NCBI RefSeq assembly: GCF_003217575.1
Contig: NZ_QJTC01000005.1
Span: 62,001-126,000 of the forward strand
Origin: Xylophilus ampelinus
Lineage (GTDB): Bacteria > Pseudomonadota > Gammaproteobacteria > Burkholderiales > Burkholderiaceae_C
Reading direction: 5' to 3'
DNA length: 64,000 nucleotides
Shown here: piece by piece, positions 22,218 through 30,705 of the stretch
Numbering within the stretch: position 1 is the first letter of the stretch
Layout of the letters: each line of letters opens with the position of its first letter
Position numbers and translations under genes: made by a program
Notes under the pieces: model-generated
What the model was told of the DNA's origin: nothing
Databases searched by the model: none
Seen by the model: the letters and a program-made list of their open reading frames with translations, nothing else

Positions 22218-23302
22218 CTGTCCGTGCCCAGGACGGCGCGCATGCGATCGATGAAAAGCGTCTCGGTGAAACGGTGCGACCGGGCGATGCAGTCCTGGGA
22301 CATCGGGTCGCCGTGCGCGCTCTCGATGAACGCCACGGCGGCGCGCAGCTGGTCCGCGGTGGGAGGCGAGGGCAGCAGCACGCCCGTGCGGCCCGGCACC
22401 ACCGTTTCGAGCAGGCCGCCTTCCGCGACCCCGATCACCGGCTTGCCCGCGGCCATGGCCTCGACCGGCGACATGCCGAAATCCTCGTCCACCGGCAGAT
22501 AGACCACGCAACGCGACCGCCCCACCCATCGCCTTAGGGATTCGTCGGACCGCCACCCGGTGAAGCGGATGTTGGAAGCGCCCGCGGCCATTTTTTTCAG
22601 CCGCTCGGCCTCCGGCCCGCCCGACAGCACCACCAGGTCATGCTGCGGCATCTGCAGGAAGGCCTCGACGATCACGTCCACCCGCTTGTTCGGCACCAGC
22701 CGCGCGGTGGAGAGGTAGTAGCCCGCATCGCCGAGCGGCTGAAAATGCTGGGTGGCCACAGGCGGGTAGACCACCTGCGCCTCCAGGCCGGTGTATCGCC
22801 GCAGGCGTTCCCGGACGTTCTCCGAGTTCACCAGGATCTGGTCCATGCGGCCGATCGCGCCCTCGTACCGGGCCCGGAACCAGCGCACGAACAGCGCATA
22901 GACCGGCCGGAGCCAGAAGGGGAAGCCGGCCAGCGTGCCCGCGTACAGGTCGTAGGCGAAGCGGGGAATCGTGTGGCAGTAGTACAGGCGCCGCCCGGAC
23001 CGCTGCTGGTGGACGGCCAGGGGACTGTAGAAGCCGCTGTAGAGCACCACATCGGCGTCGCGCAGCCGCCGGCTGCGAAACCGGAAGCACCACATGCTCT
23101 CCAGAATGCGCGGCATGCAGGTCGACCAGCCCCCGCGCAGCTCGGTCGGCACCACGGAGGATGTAGCCAGCAGCGGCTGTGCGGCGGGATAGCAGCGGCT
23201 GACCATGGTCTCGAATTCGGGAAACGCTTCGGCCAGTGTCAGGGTGACCCGCTCCGCGCCACCGGCCACCTGCATGAAGTCGTAGAGCAGGAATTTCTTC
23301 AT
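22208..23302 (-). CDS. GT4-family glycosyltransferase
   Basis: A 364-residue GT-B fold glycosyltransferase, cytoplasmic or membrane-bound at the inner face. N terminus MKKFLLYDFMQVAGGAERV is the usual donor/acceptor Rossmann start with the GGAE loop. The C-terminal half has YYLSTARLVPNKRVDVIVEAF and the GT4 E-x7-E motif in DEDFGMSPVEAMAAGKPVIG. Proteins of this look include mannosyltransferases of O-antigen loci, which would agree with the nearby manC, but the sugar cannot be proven. It is the last gene of the long reverse operon and its ATG overlaps the previous stop by four bases. Confidence 0.88.
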   Translation of the reverse strand: MKKFLLYDFMQVAGGAERVTLTLAEAFPEFETMVSRCYPAAQPLLATSSVVPTELRGGWSTCMPRILESMWCFRFRSRRLRDADVVLYSGFYSPLAVHQQRSGRRLYYCHTIPRFAYDLYAGTLAGFPFWLRPVYALFVRWFRARYEGAIGRMDQILVNSENVRERLRRYTGLEAQVVYPPVATQHFQPLGDAGYYLSTARLVPNKRVDVIVEAFLQMPQHDLVVLSGGPEAERLKKMAAGASNIRFTGWRSDESLRRWVGRSRCVVYLPVDEDFGMSPVEAMAAGKPVIGVAEGGLLETVVPGRTGVLLPSPPTADQLRAAVAFIESAHGDPMSQDCIARSHRFTETLFIDRMRAVLGTDRGR

Positions 23303-24444
23303 GCCAGCAACCCTTCCAGGCGCTGACGCATGATGTTCGCCCGCGCGCCCCAGCTATGTTCACGGACGAAAGACAGGGCTAACGCGCGCGGGCGGGACAG
23401 CGCCTGGTCGCGCGCGCGGACCACGGCATCGGCAAAGTCCGCCGCGCCGTTGCCGTAGCAGGCCAGCGGTCCCATGCCCGTCCGCAGGGCGCCCAGGTCG
23501 GTGCTGGCGACACCCAGCCCCGCCGCGATGTATTCGTAAAACTTCAAGGGGCGTTCCACATACTGCATCCGGCCTTCGGCATCGCGGAACGGAATCAGGC
23601 CGACCGCGTGCCGCTGCAGCACCGCAGGCAGATCGGCCCGCGCGACGCGGCCGCGCCACCGCAGATTCGCGGGCCAGTGGGCGACATCCGGATCGCCGGG
23701 CGCATGGATGTCGAACGTCCAGTCGGGCAGCAGCCGCGCGCACTGGCACAGCAGATCGATATCCAGCCAGGCGGTCAAACCGCCGACGTAGACGGCACTG
23801 CGCGGTGCGCGTGGCGCGGTAGCCTCCTGCGGCTCAGCGGGCGCCGACAACGCGATCTCCACCCCATTCGGTACGCAGGCCACCACCGCCCGCGCAGACA
23901 AGCCGCGCGCATAGCCCGCCAGCGCCTCGGACACCGCCCACACCTCGTCGAAAGCGGCGCTGCCCACCCTAGTCTCCAGCGCCTCGACCAGCACCGGATG
24001 GAGATCCTGCGCGAAACCGCGTGGCCAGTCGTTCAGCCGGCAAACGGTCGCACGCGCCGAGAGGTGGTCGACCAGCAGCAGGTTGGGCGCCACGTCGGCG
24101 ATGCAGGCATCGAAGCGCGCGGTTCGCAGTTCGGCAGGCAGAAAGCGGCCGTACGCCTGCAACTGCCAGTGCCAGCGCAGGAAAAGTCTGTGGGCCGGGA
24201 AGGGCGCGCGCACCGTCCACTCCGTCAGGCCCGGCGCGACCGGGACGGCCCGGGCCCGCGTGCCGGCCCAGGCGCGGGTGAGCCGGGCATGGCGCTGTCG
24301 GCCGATCAGGTCCACCGGCGACGACAGCGTGGGCAGATAGTCGACCGACCAGCCCGCTGCCGCCAGCGCCTCGGCCACATGCTGCGAACCGACCTTCGTG
24401 CCGCCGTCGATGAAGGACTGGGTGCCCAGGACGATGGCGCGCAT
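23299..24444 (-). CDS. Glycosyltransferase, GT-B fold
   Basis: 381 residues. The ATG at 24444 is chosen since MRAIVLGTQSFIDGGTKVGSQHVAEAL is a typical GT-B N terminus and it starts two bases after the upstream gene ends. The C-terminal half carries RPLKFYEYIAAGLGVASTDLG, the nucleotide-sugar loop seen in GT4-like enzymes. A clear E-x7-E is not visible. Specificity unknown. Four-base overlap with the next gene. Confidence 0.78.
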   Translation of the reverse strand: MRAIVLGTQSFIDGGTKVGSQHVAEALAAAGWSVDYLPTLSSPVDLIGRQRHARLTRAWAGTRARAVPVAPGLTEWTVRAPFPAHRLFLRWHWQLQAYGRFLPAELRTARFDACIADVAPNLLLVDHLSARATVCRLNDWPRGFAQDLHPVLVEALETRVGSAAFDEVWAVSEALAGYARGLSARAVVACVPNGVEIALSAPAEPQEATAPRAPRSAVYVGGLTAWLDIDLLCQCARLLPDWTFDIHAPGDPDVAHWPANLRWRGRVARADLPAVLQRHAVGLIPFRDAEGRMQYVERPLKFYEYIAAGLGVASTDLGALRTGMGPLACYGNGAADFADAVVRARDQALSRPRALALSFVREHSWGARANIMRQRLEGLLA

Positions 24445-24445
24445 C

Positions 24446-25600
24446 TCAGGCACCCCGCTTCGCGCCGGCGAGCACGGTCGCCACCTCCGCCTGCAGCCAC
24501 GCGCGCGTCGCCGCCGCGTTGAACTGCCGGCTGGCACGGTCGGACGCCTGTTTCATGGCATCGATGTCGGCCGTGCTGAGCGCATTGAGAAGGGCTGCCA
24601 GATCGGCCGGCTCGAAGCTCGGGCTCACGACGCCGCACCCATGACGCTCCACCAGCGCCTGCATTTCGGGCGACGGACCGATTGCAATCGCCAGCCGCGC
24701 CTGCATGAACTCGAAGAACTTGTTCGGCAGCGCATGCAGGTAGTTGAAATTGGTCGGCGGCAGCAGAAACAGTCCGATGTCGTAGCCGTTGGTATGCGCG
24801 GCGATATCGGCCATGGCGACCGGCGGAATGAACCGGATGCGCGCATCGCCCGTAGCCCGCTGGCGCAGGGCGGCCATCGTGGCCGGATCGTGCTCCACCA
24901 GCATCAAATCCAGCTGGAACCGCTCGTCCAGGTGGGGCACCAGGTCGATCATGATCTCGATCCGGCGCGAGGCGATCGCGGCTCCGTGGTGGACCAGGCG
25001 GATGCGGCCGGGCTGCACCGGCCGCACAGGAAGATCCACCGGCTCGGGGCAGTTGGGCATCACGGCCACCGGTACGCCGTAGCGGGCCGTGTATTCGCGG
25101 GCGATGCCATCGCACACGGTGCTCATCCGCGCCACCCGCGGCAGATCGCGGCGGCAGATCGCATCGAAGAACGGGCCGAGCAAGCACCGCCAGGCGAGGC
25201 GGTCCTCGAACTCGCGCGGTGCGTACTCGTGGGCGTCGAGCCACACAGGCGCGCCTTTCGCCAACCGCAGTGCGGCAGGCAGCACCCACACGTCGTTCGC
25301 CAGTACCAGGTCGAACGGGTGGGAGGGCAGAGCGGCCGCCGCGGCCAGCAGCGCCTGCACCTGGGCGTGGCCCCAGTAGTACCGCTGGTACCGTCTGGTG
25401 GCCAGAAGGGCCGCGTTCCGCAGGGTGTGCCATGCGGCCTGGCGGCCGGTGGCCACCGGCACGAAGCGGGCTACACCGCCCGGCGCCGGCCCGAAACCCA
25501 GCACATGCAGCTCGTGGTGCTCGCCCAGCGCGCCGATCTGGCGCATGACGCGCGGATCGGATGCGATCGGTGACAGCGACAGCAGAAGAATGCGGGCCAT
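24446..25600 (-). CDS. Glycosyltransferase, GT4-like
   Basis: 384 residues. N terminus ARILLLSLSPIASDPRVMRQI is a well-known GT4 pattern. Further blocks are DLVLANDVWVLPAAL, WLDAHEYAPREFED, VMPNCPEPV and LPNKFFEFMQARLAIAIG near the C terminus, where the acidic pair normally lies. Start at 25600 gives 7 bases between it and the preceding amidotransferase gene. High GC like the left end of the operon. Sugar specificity unknown. Confidence 0.85.
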   Translation of the reverse strand: MARILLLSLSPIASDPRVMRQIGALGEHHELHVLGFGPAPGGVARFVPVATGRQAAWHTLRNAALLATRRYQRYYWGHAQVQALLAAAAALPSHPFDLVLANDVWVLPAALRLAKGAPVWLDAHEYAPREFEDRLAWRCLLGPFFDAICRRDLPRVARMSTVCDGIAREYTARYGVPVAVMPNCPEPVDLPVRPVQPGRIRLVHHGAAIASRRIEIMIDLVPHLDERFQLDLMLVEHDPATMAALRQRATGDARIRFIPPVAMADIAAHTNGYDIGLFLLPPTNFNYLHALPNKFFEFMQARLAIAIGPSPEMQALVERHGCGVVSPSFEPADLAALLNALSTADIDAMKQASDRASRQFNAAATRAWLQAEVATVLAGAKRGA

Positions 25601-25607
25601 CGCCGCC

Positions 25608-27497
25608 TCAGCCCGAAAAATGCCGGGCGTGCCAGCGGGTGAAGTTGACCCAGCGCCATACCTGCCAACTGAAAGGTTTCTGGCCCGCCACCACCTGGTC
25701 GAAAGAAGTGAGTAAGGCTTGCTGCCGCAGGAAGGGCAGGCGCAGCGGATGCCGGAGCCACTGCCGAATCTGCGGCGCCATCTGCAACAGCCATGCATGC
25801 TCGGGGGTCGCGAAGCCGATCTTGTCGCGCCGGTCGAGCACCTCTGGCGGCACCAGGCCGCGCATCGCCCGGCGCAGCAGATGCTTTGTTTCGCCGTTGG
25901 CCGCCACCAGATACTCCTCCGGCAGCGTCAGCAAAAAGTCGGCCATGGCCGTCGTCAGAAAAGGCACCCGGCTCTCCACCGAGAAACGCATCGAGTTGCG
26001 GTCGCCATGGCGCAGCAGCCCCTGCAGCCCCAGCCCCTGGAGCGAGCGCGCCAGCTCGGCTGGCAGGCGACGGCCACGTGCCGTCATGTCGGGCAGAGGC
26101 CGGGGGAATCGGAGCGCCACGCCCGCGTCTTTCAGCACGCCCCCATCCAGCCAGGGCGGGCAGGCGTCGGATCCGTTCATGCGCCGCAGCGCCTGGTAGG
26201 CGGCATCGCCGGTGTACTCGGCCACCGCGGCCTTCAAACCGTCGATGCCGGCCCGGCCCGGCCACCGGCCCCATTGGCGCAGGAACGCCACCGCATCCAG
26301 TACCCGCCCCTGGTCCAGCAGGCTTTTCACCCGCGGGCCGGGATAGCCCACGTAGCCGCCGCACAGCTCGTCGGCCCCCTGCCCGTCGAGCGTGACCGTC
26401 ACGCCATGCTCGCGGGCGAGCCGGAAGACCCGGTACTGGGCATAGATGCTGGTGCTGCCGAAGGGCTCACCCTGCGCCGCGATCATGTCGTCGAGGTCGG
26501 CCGCCAACTCTTGCGGCGTGATGCCGAGCTTGTGCGCCTGCGCCCCCACATGCGCATTCATCCGGTTCACCCACTGCTCTTCCGACACCGCGCTACCCGA
26601 CGCGATGAAGCTGAAGGTATGGATCGGCGCATCGGGCTCCAGTTGGCGCATGCAGCCCACGATCGCGGACGAATCCAGCCCGCCCGACAGCGCCGCGCCC
26701 AGCGGAACATCGCTGCGCAGATGCAGGCGCACGCTGTCGAGCATGCGTGTGCGCAAGCCCTCTGCCGCATCGTCCAGCGTCAGGCGCTGAACGGGGGCGA
26801 TCGTGGGCTTCCACCAGACGTGCAGGTCGAAACAGTGTCCGCCGAGGTCGTAGGTGAAGCGGTGGCCGGGCGGCAGTGCGCGGATGTCCTCGAAGAAAGT
26901 CCGCTCGCCGGCGTCGTAATGGCCGTGTGCCAGGTAGTCGTAGGAAACCTGCCAGTCCAGCCTGGGCGTGCTGGCGCGCAGGGCCTGCACCGCCGGAATC
27001 TCGGAGGCGAAGCAGAACCCCGCATCCGCCGCATGGTGGTAGTAGAGGGGTTTGATCCCGAACGCGTCCCGGGCGCCGTGCAGCGTGTGGGTGGCGCGGT
27101 CGAACAGGACGAATGCGAACATGCCGGTGAAGCGGGGCAGGGCGGCTGCGCCCCACTGGTCCCAGGCCTGCAGCAGCACCTCGGTGTCGGAGGCGGAACG
27201 GAATATTCGGCCCAGGGACTGCAGTTCGGCACGCAACTCAAAGTAGTTGTATATTTCGCCGTTGAAGACCAGCAGGTAGCGGCCGTCGGCGCTGGGCATG
27301 GGCTGGTGGGCGGCGGGGGTGAGGTCGATGACGCTGAGGCGGGTATGGCCGAAATGCAGCTGCCCATCGTCCAACGACACGCTCGACACACCCTGATCGT
27401 CCGGCCCGCGGCGCCCTAGCTGCGAGAGGCCCAGCCTGAGCTTGGCCTCTATGTTGTCGATACGCCCAGCGCCATATAAACCGAGAATGCCGCACAT
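25608..27497 (-). CDS. asnB: Asparagine-synthase-like glutamine amidotransferase (first copy)
   Basis: 629 residues with an N-terminal class-II glutaminase and a C-terminal ATP-pyrophosphatase synthetase domain. ATG at 27497 is used because it puts the catalytic cysteine at position 2 (MCGILGLYG). RRGPDDQG, NGEIYNYFELR and DTEVLL form the glutaminase site; the PP-loop is SGGLDSS. Genuine asparagine synthesis is possible, but in polysaccharide loci such proteins are known or proposed to amidate uronic acids (for example WbpS of Pseudomonas aeruginosa O6 and Wbm proteins of Bordetella). The uronic-acid genes of the same operon favour that role. Confidence 0.88.
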   Translation of the reverse strand: MCGILGLYGAGRIDNIEAKLRLGLSQLGRRGPDDQGVSSVSLDDGQLHFGHTRLSVIDLTPAAHQPMPSADGRYLLVFNGEIYNYFELRAELQSLGRIFRSASDTEVLLQAWDQWGAAALPRFTGMFAFVLFDRATHTLHGARDAFGIKPLYYHHAADAGFCFASEIPAVQALRASTPRLDWQVSYDYLAHGHYDAGERTFFEDIRALPPGHRFTYDLGGHCFDLHVWWKPTIAPVQRLTLDDAAEGLRTRMLDSVRLHLRSDVPLGAALSGGLDSSAIVGCMRQLEPDAPIHTFSFIASGSAVSEEQWVNRMNAHVGAQAHKLGITPQELAADLDDMIAAQGEPFGSTSIYAQYRVFRLAREHGVTVTLDGQGADELCGGYVGYPGPRVKSLLDQGRVLDAVAFLRQWGRWPGRAGIDGLKAAVAEYTGDAAYQALRRMNGSDACPPWLDGGVLKDAGVALRFPRPLPDMTARGRRLPAELARSLQGLGLQGLLRHGDRNSMRFSVESRVPFLTTAMADFLLTLPEEYLVAANGETKHLLRRAMRGLVPPEVLDRRDKIGFATPEHAWLLQMAPQIRQWLRHPLRLPFLRQQALLTSFDQVVAGQKPFSWQVWRWVNFTRWHARHFSG

Positions 27498-27499
27498 GC

Positions 27500-28576
27500 T
27501 CAATTCGCCTTCAAGGCTTCTTCGTACTGGGCCACGGTCAGCGAAGCAACATGAACGGGGTTATGCCACTTGCGGGCGTATTCGAAGCAGCCTTGCGCGT
27601 GCGCGGCGAGCTTTGCAGGCGACTCCAGCAGTCCTTCAAGAACCGCTTCGATCGTGTCCGGGTCGGCCTGGATGACCGCTTGCAGAAGTTCTTCACGCAT
27701 CGGCTCGGGCACCGCTTGTGCATCACGCGCGTCGATACGCACGATAACGGGCTTTCCCAGCATCATGGTTTCGACGGCAAAAGCCCCATACCAGCCGATC
27801 AGCAGCTGATCCACCACGACATCCGCGCCATTGTAGATTTCAAGCGCCTCTCCATGCGACTTTCCCTCGACCAGAACGAGCTCGATGGCATCGGGATGCC
27901 GCTTGTCTATGCGCTCCACCGCCTTCAGAAGAAAAGCGGTGCCCTTGATTTCGCGGTTGGTGGGTGCATGCGCGATACGCAGGCGGCGTCCGGTCTCGCG
28001 TCGCTGCGGCCTTGCCGTTTCAACCAAAGGCACGGCATAGGGAAGGAATCCAGAGCGCCGGCTCGGCAAGAAGGCGAGCAGATCGGGGTTCAATGCCCAG
28101 AGGTGCTGGGCATGGCGTTCCATCTTGACGATTCCGTCCTCGCGGCTGCGATCGAGACCCGGCCCGCAATCCTGCACGACGCAATGCGCACAAGCGCTGA
28201 CGCCACCCCTGGCCAGCGTAGGCAATTTCTGGCGCGCATCGCACCCGTTGTAAGTCACGAACAAAGCGGCGCGTTCAGGATAGAAAGGCAGCTCGAGGTG
28301 ATGAAGATGGACCCCGCGCATGGTGAACAACGACGAGCCCCAGTTGAAATGAAACACGTCATAGCGGGCTCTCACGGACAAGAACGCTTTGAGCAGCAGG
28401 TACCACCGTCCCACGGCAGTCCTTGAACTGCCGAGGTCGACGATCGAATCCGCCGGGTAGTCCAAATAGGATGTATGCGTCACCAAGGTATCGCTATGCA
28501 CGCCCAATGCCCGCTCTCCCCTGGAAAGAGCCCAGGCATTGTTGCCGATGGAAGTGGGAAGATGAAGCACCCTCAT
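27500..28576 (-). CDS. Glycosyltransferase-like protein with cysteine knuckle
   Basis: 358 residues. N terminus MRVLHLPTSIGNNAWALSRGERALG and the C-terminal ELVLVEG...ALEIYNGADVVVDQLLIG with FAVETMMLGKPVIV suggest a GT-B enzyme. A middle block carries clustered cysteines (CAHCVVQDCG) with C before it, possibly a metal knuckle. It is clearly related to the gene at 29433-30617, sharing RIAHAPTNREIKGT-type text and the VDQ motif. Stop lies just upstream of the amidotransferase start; start overlaps the SDR gene by four bases. Base composition becomes AT-richer from here upstream. Donor unknown. Confidence 0.72.
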   Translation of the reverse strand: MRVLHLPTSIGNNAWALSRGERALGVHSDTLVTHTSYLDYPADSIVDLGSSRTAVGRWYLLLKAFLSVRARYDVFHFNWGSSLFTMRGVHLHHLELPFYPERAALFVTYNGCDARQKLPTLARGGVSACAHCVVQDCGPGLDRSREDGIVKMERHAQHLWALNPDLLAFLPSRRSGFLPYAVPLVETARPQRRETGRRLRIAHAPTNREIKGTAFLLKAVERIDKRHPDAIELVLVEGKSHGEALEIYNGADVVVDQLLIGWYGAFAVETMMLGKPVIVRIDARDAQAVPEPMREELLQAVIQADPDTIEAVLEGLLESPAKLAAHAQGCFEYARKWHNPVHVASLTVAQYEEALKAN

Positions 28577-29436
28577 TGCGAGGCTTCTAGCACCTTCTGA
28601 ATGCCCTTTTTGAACGTGGTCAGCGAAGTGGTGTAGTGAGAGCGAAACAGGGACACGTCGCCGATCAGATCGCCTGTCCGCACACGGTCGTTCACCGCCA
28701 CCTTAGGCGAAATACCCACCACTTCGCCGATGATTTCCACCATCTGTCGGATCGAAAGCATTTCATCACCTGCGAAATTCATGACCGGCAAGCCGCGAAG
28801 CCCTGCCACCGTTTCGATGGCCCGCACGGCGTCGTCGATATAGATGGGATTCGTTCTCATACCGCCCGGTTCGGATTCATCTGGAGAGGGCTGGCGATCG
28901 ACGGTCACGGTCTCACCACGTATCACGCGCGCGACGAGATTGGGGATGAGCTTGTCCGTTTGGTTAGGCCCATAAACACCAAAGATCCTGAGGCACGTCA
29001 GGTCCATTCCAGTGGCGGCCAGGCGCACACCTTCTTCGCCCAGTATTTTCGAGAGCGGGTACCAGCTCCTGCGCTCCAGCGGAGAATCCTCTTTGAACGG
29101 ATCGAAGGACGCTCGGTAAACATTTCCAGTCGATGCGTAAATGAACTTGGAAACGTTCGAAGCCTGCGCGGTGATCGCAGCCTGCACTGCACTGACGCAG
29201 TTGACCGAAACTAAGTGGGAGGCCCGCTGTGGCAACTGCCGGTAGAAGGGTGACTGGGCGAGATACACCACCACATCGATCCCTACCAGATCCAGCTTGC
29301 CCAACAGTCCGGTCACTGGGTCGATTCCCCCTGGACGAGAGGAACTGACCGCTTCGACAGAGTGCTCTTGCCTTACCAAATGCTCGCAAAGAAACCGGCC
29401 CACATACCCGCCAGCGCCAATGACACAATATCTCAT
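28573..29436 (-). CDS. NAD-dependent epimerase/dehydratase (extended SDR)
   Basis: 287 residues. Rossmann start MRYCVIGAGGYVGRFL, YASTGNVYR and catalytic YPLSK give the Ser/Tyr/Lys set of an extended SDR. IYIDDAVRAIETV and MNFAGDEMLSIRQMVEIIG are typical substrate-domain blocks. It likely acts on a nucleotide sugar as reductase or epimerase. It is shorter than GalE-type enzymes. Overlaps of four bases on both sides show tight coupling with the two related glycosyltransferase genes around it. Confidence 0.82.
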   Translation of the reverse strand: MRYCVIGAGGYVGRFLCEHLVRQEHSVEAVSSSRPGGIDPVTGLLGKLDLVGIDVVVYLAQSPFYRQLPQRASHLVSVNCVSAVQAAITAQASNVSKFIYASTGNVYRASFDPFKEDSPLERRSWYPLSKILGEEGVRLAATGMDLTCLRIFGVYGPNQTDKLIPNLVARVIRGETVTVDRQPSPDESEPGGMRTNPIYIDDAVRAIETVAGLRGLPVMNFAGDEMLSIRQMVEIIGEVVGISPKVAVNDRVRTGDLIGDVSLFRSHYTTSLTTFKKGIQKVLEASQ

Positions 29437-30617
29437 TTAGACACTCCAAGCTCCGTGTATGCCGTGTCCAAGCGTTTGGCAAAAGCATCCATGGAATAAT
29501 GTTTTTCAATAAAATTGCGTCCCTGCCGTCCTCGATCAAGCCGCTCCGATCGGCTCGCCTTCACCCATTTTCGAAGCACTGCCTTGATATCATCAGGACT
29601 GGCATTGATGATGGGGGAGCTTTTTACATCAATGAGATACCGAGCCGGGTCGCGAATAAAACATACGACCGGCTTGCTCATTGCCATGGCCTCTAGAGCG
29701 AAAAACCCATGAAAACCCACCATGACTTGGTCGACAATAATATCCGCTGTCTGATAGATCTTGAGGGCGTGCTCATTGGGAATCCTTTCAACCAAAACGA
29801 GCTCTACAGCCAGTCCTTCAGCAGATAATTCCGATACCGCCGCTTCTATAAATCTTGTTCCCTTGAACATCCGATGATTGGGAGCATGTACAATCCGCAC
29901 TGCCGACGGACTGGGCGGCGTAGCAGGATGAACGGCTTTATATTTTTTATCTTTTACGTCCAGCGGCCAAAAATATAGTGTATTCACACTCCCTGGCGTA
30001 TATTCAATCATGTCTCCCATGGAGAAAATCGCAGTGCACTTATTTCTAGCATATTCATAGCGGGGCTTGAACAAGTCCTCATCGCAGATGCATGCTGAAT
30101 TTTGGGCGGTGCAATCCGTGCAGCAATTGGGATCCCCTAGCGACCTGGTAACGCGCTGCGTTCGGCAGTCGCCGCCGTAGGTCCATGCGAAAATATCTAT
30201 CCCCATAAAATTATAGGCAAAAAGCTCCAGTTTGTTGAAGGATCGCATCCTGGCGTTCGGCAAGATGCCGCCGTCCAAATAAATATGGGCACGATCTGCG
30301 AGCAAGCAAATAAGCAGAAAAGCAACGTACCGGTACTGCGTGTTGAAAATACGGCCTAGAGGAAATCGCTGAAGATCGAAATCGAATTTATTGGTAATGA
30401 AGTACGTATGTGAAACTACCGAATAAGATCTGGCGCCTGTCAACCTCTCCGACTTGGCATTGATCGCCATGTTCAGAATGGGCGCGCCCGTCCAAATACT
30501 CACCGGCGCCCGGCCCCATGCCCACTTCAGCGGCACTCTCGCCACCGCAACCAAAGGCAGGACCAAAATAGACATACAATTGAGGAAAGAAATCATTCCC
30601 CCGCGAAATATATGCAT
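29433..30617 (-). CDS. Glycosyltransferase-like protein with cysteine knuckle (relative of 27500-28576)
   Basis: 394 residues, markedly AT-rich. The first 25 residues are hydrophobic (ISFLNCMSILVLPLVAVARV) and may hold it to the membrane. A cysteine cluster (CCTDCTAQNSACIC) lies mid-protein at the same place as in the gene at 27500. The C-terminal half has IVHAPNHRMFKGTRFIEAAV, VELVLVERIPNEHALKIYQ and ADIIVDQVMVGFHGFFALEAMAMSKPV, nearly the same pattern as its relative. A GT-B fold is likely; no sugar can be named. A later ATG (MISFL) is also possible as start. 88 bases separate it from the gene upstream; that gap shows nothing else. Confidence 0.7.
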   Translation of the reverse strand: MHIFRGGMISFLNCMSILVLPLVAVARVPLKWAWGRAPVSIWTGAPILNMAINAKSERLTGARSYSVVSHTYFITNKFDFDLQRFPLGRIFNTQYRYVAFLLICLLADRAHIYLDGGILPNARMRSFNKLELFAYNFMGIDIFAWTYGGDCRTQRVTRSLGDPNCCTDCTAQNSACICDEDLFKPRYEYARNKCTAIFSMGDMIEYTPGSVNTLYFWPLDVKDKKYKAVHPATPPSPSAVRIVHAPNHRMFKGTRFIEAAVSELSAEGLAVELVLVERIPNEHALKIYQTADIIVDQVMVGFHGFFALEAMAMSKPVVCFIRDPARYLIDVKSSPIINASPDDIKAVLRKWVKASRSERLDRGRQGRNFIEKHYSMDAFAKRLDTAYTELGVSK

Positions 30618-30705
30618 CAGCTACCTAAAAATCTACAGCGGGACAAGCGAATCATGGCCATAGGGCAGTCTGCTGTCAGAAGAAAAATAATTTCCATGGT
30701 GAATC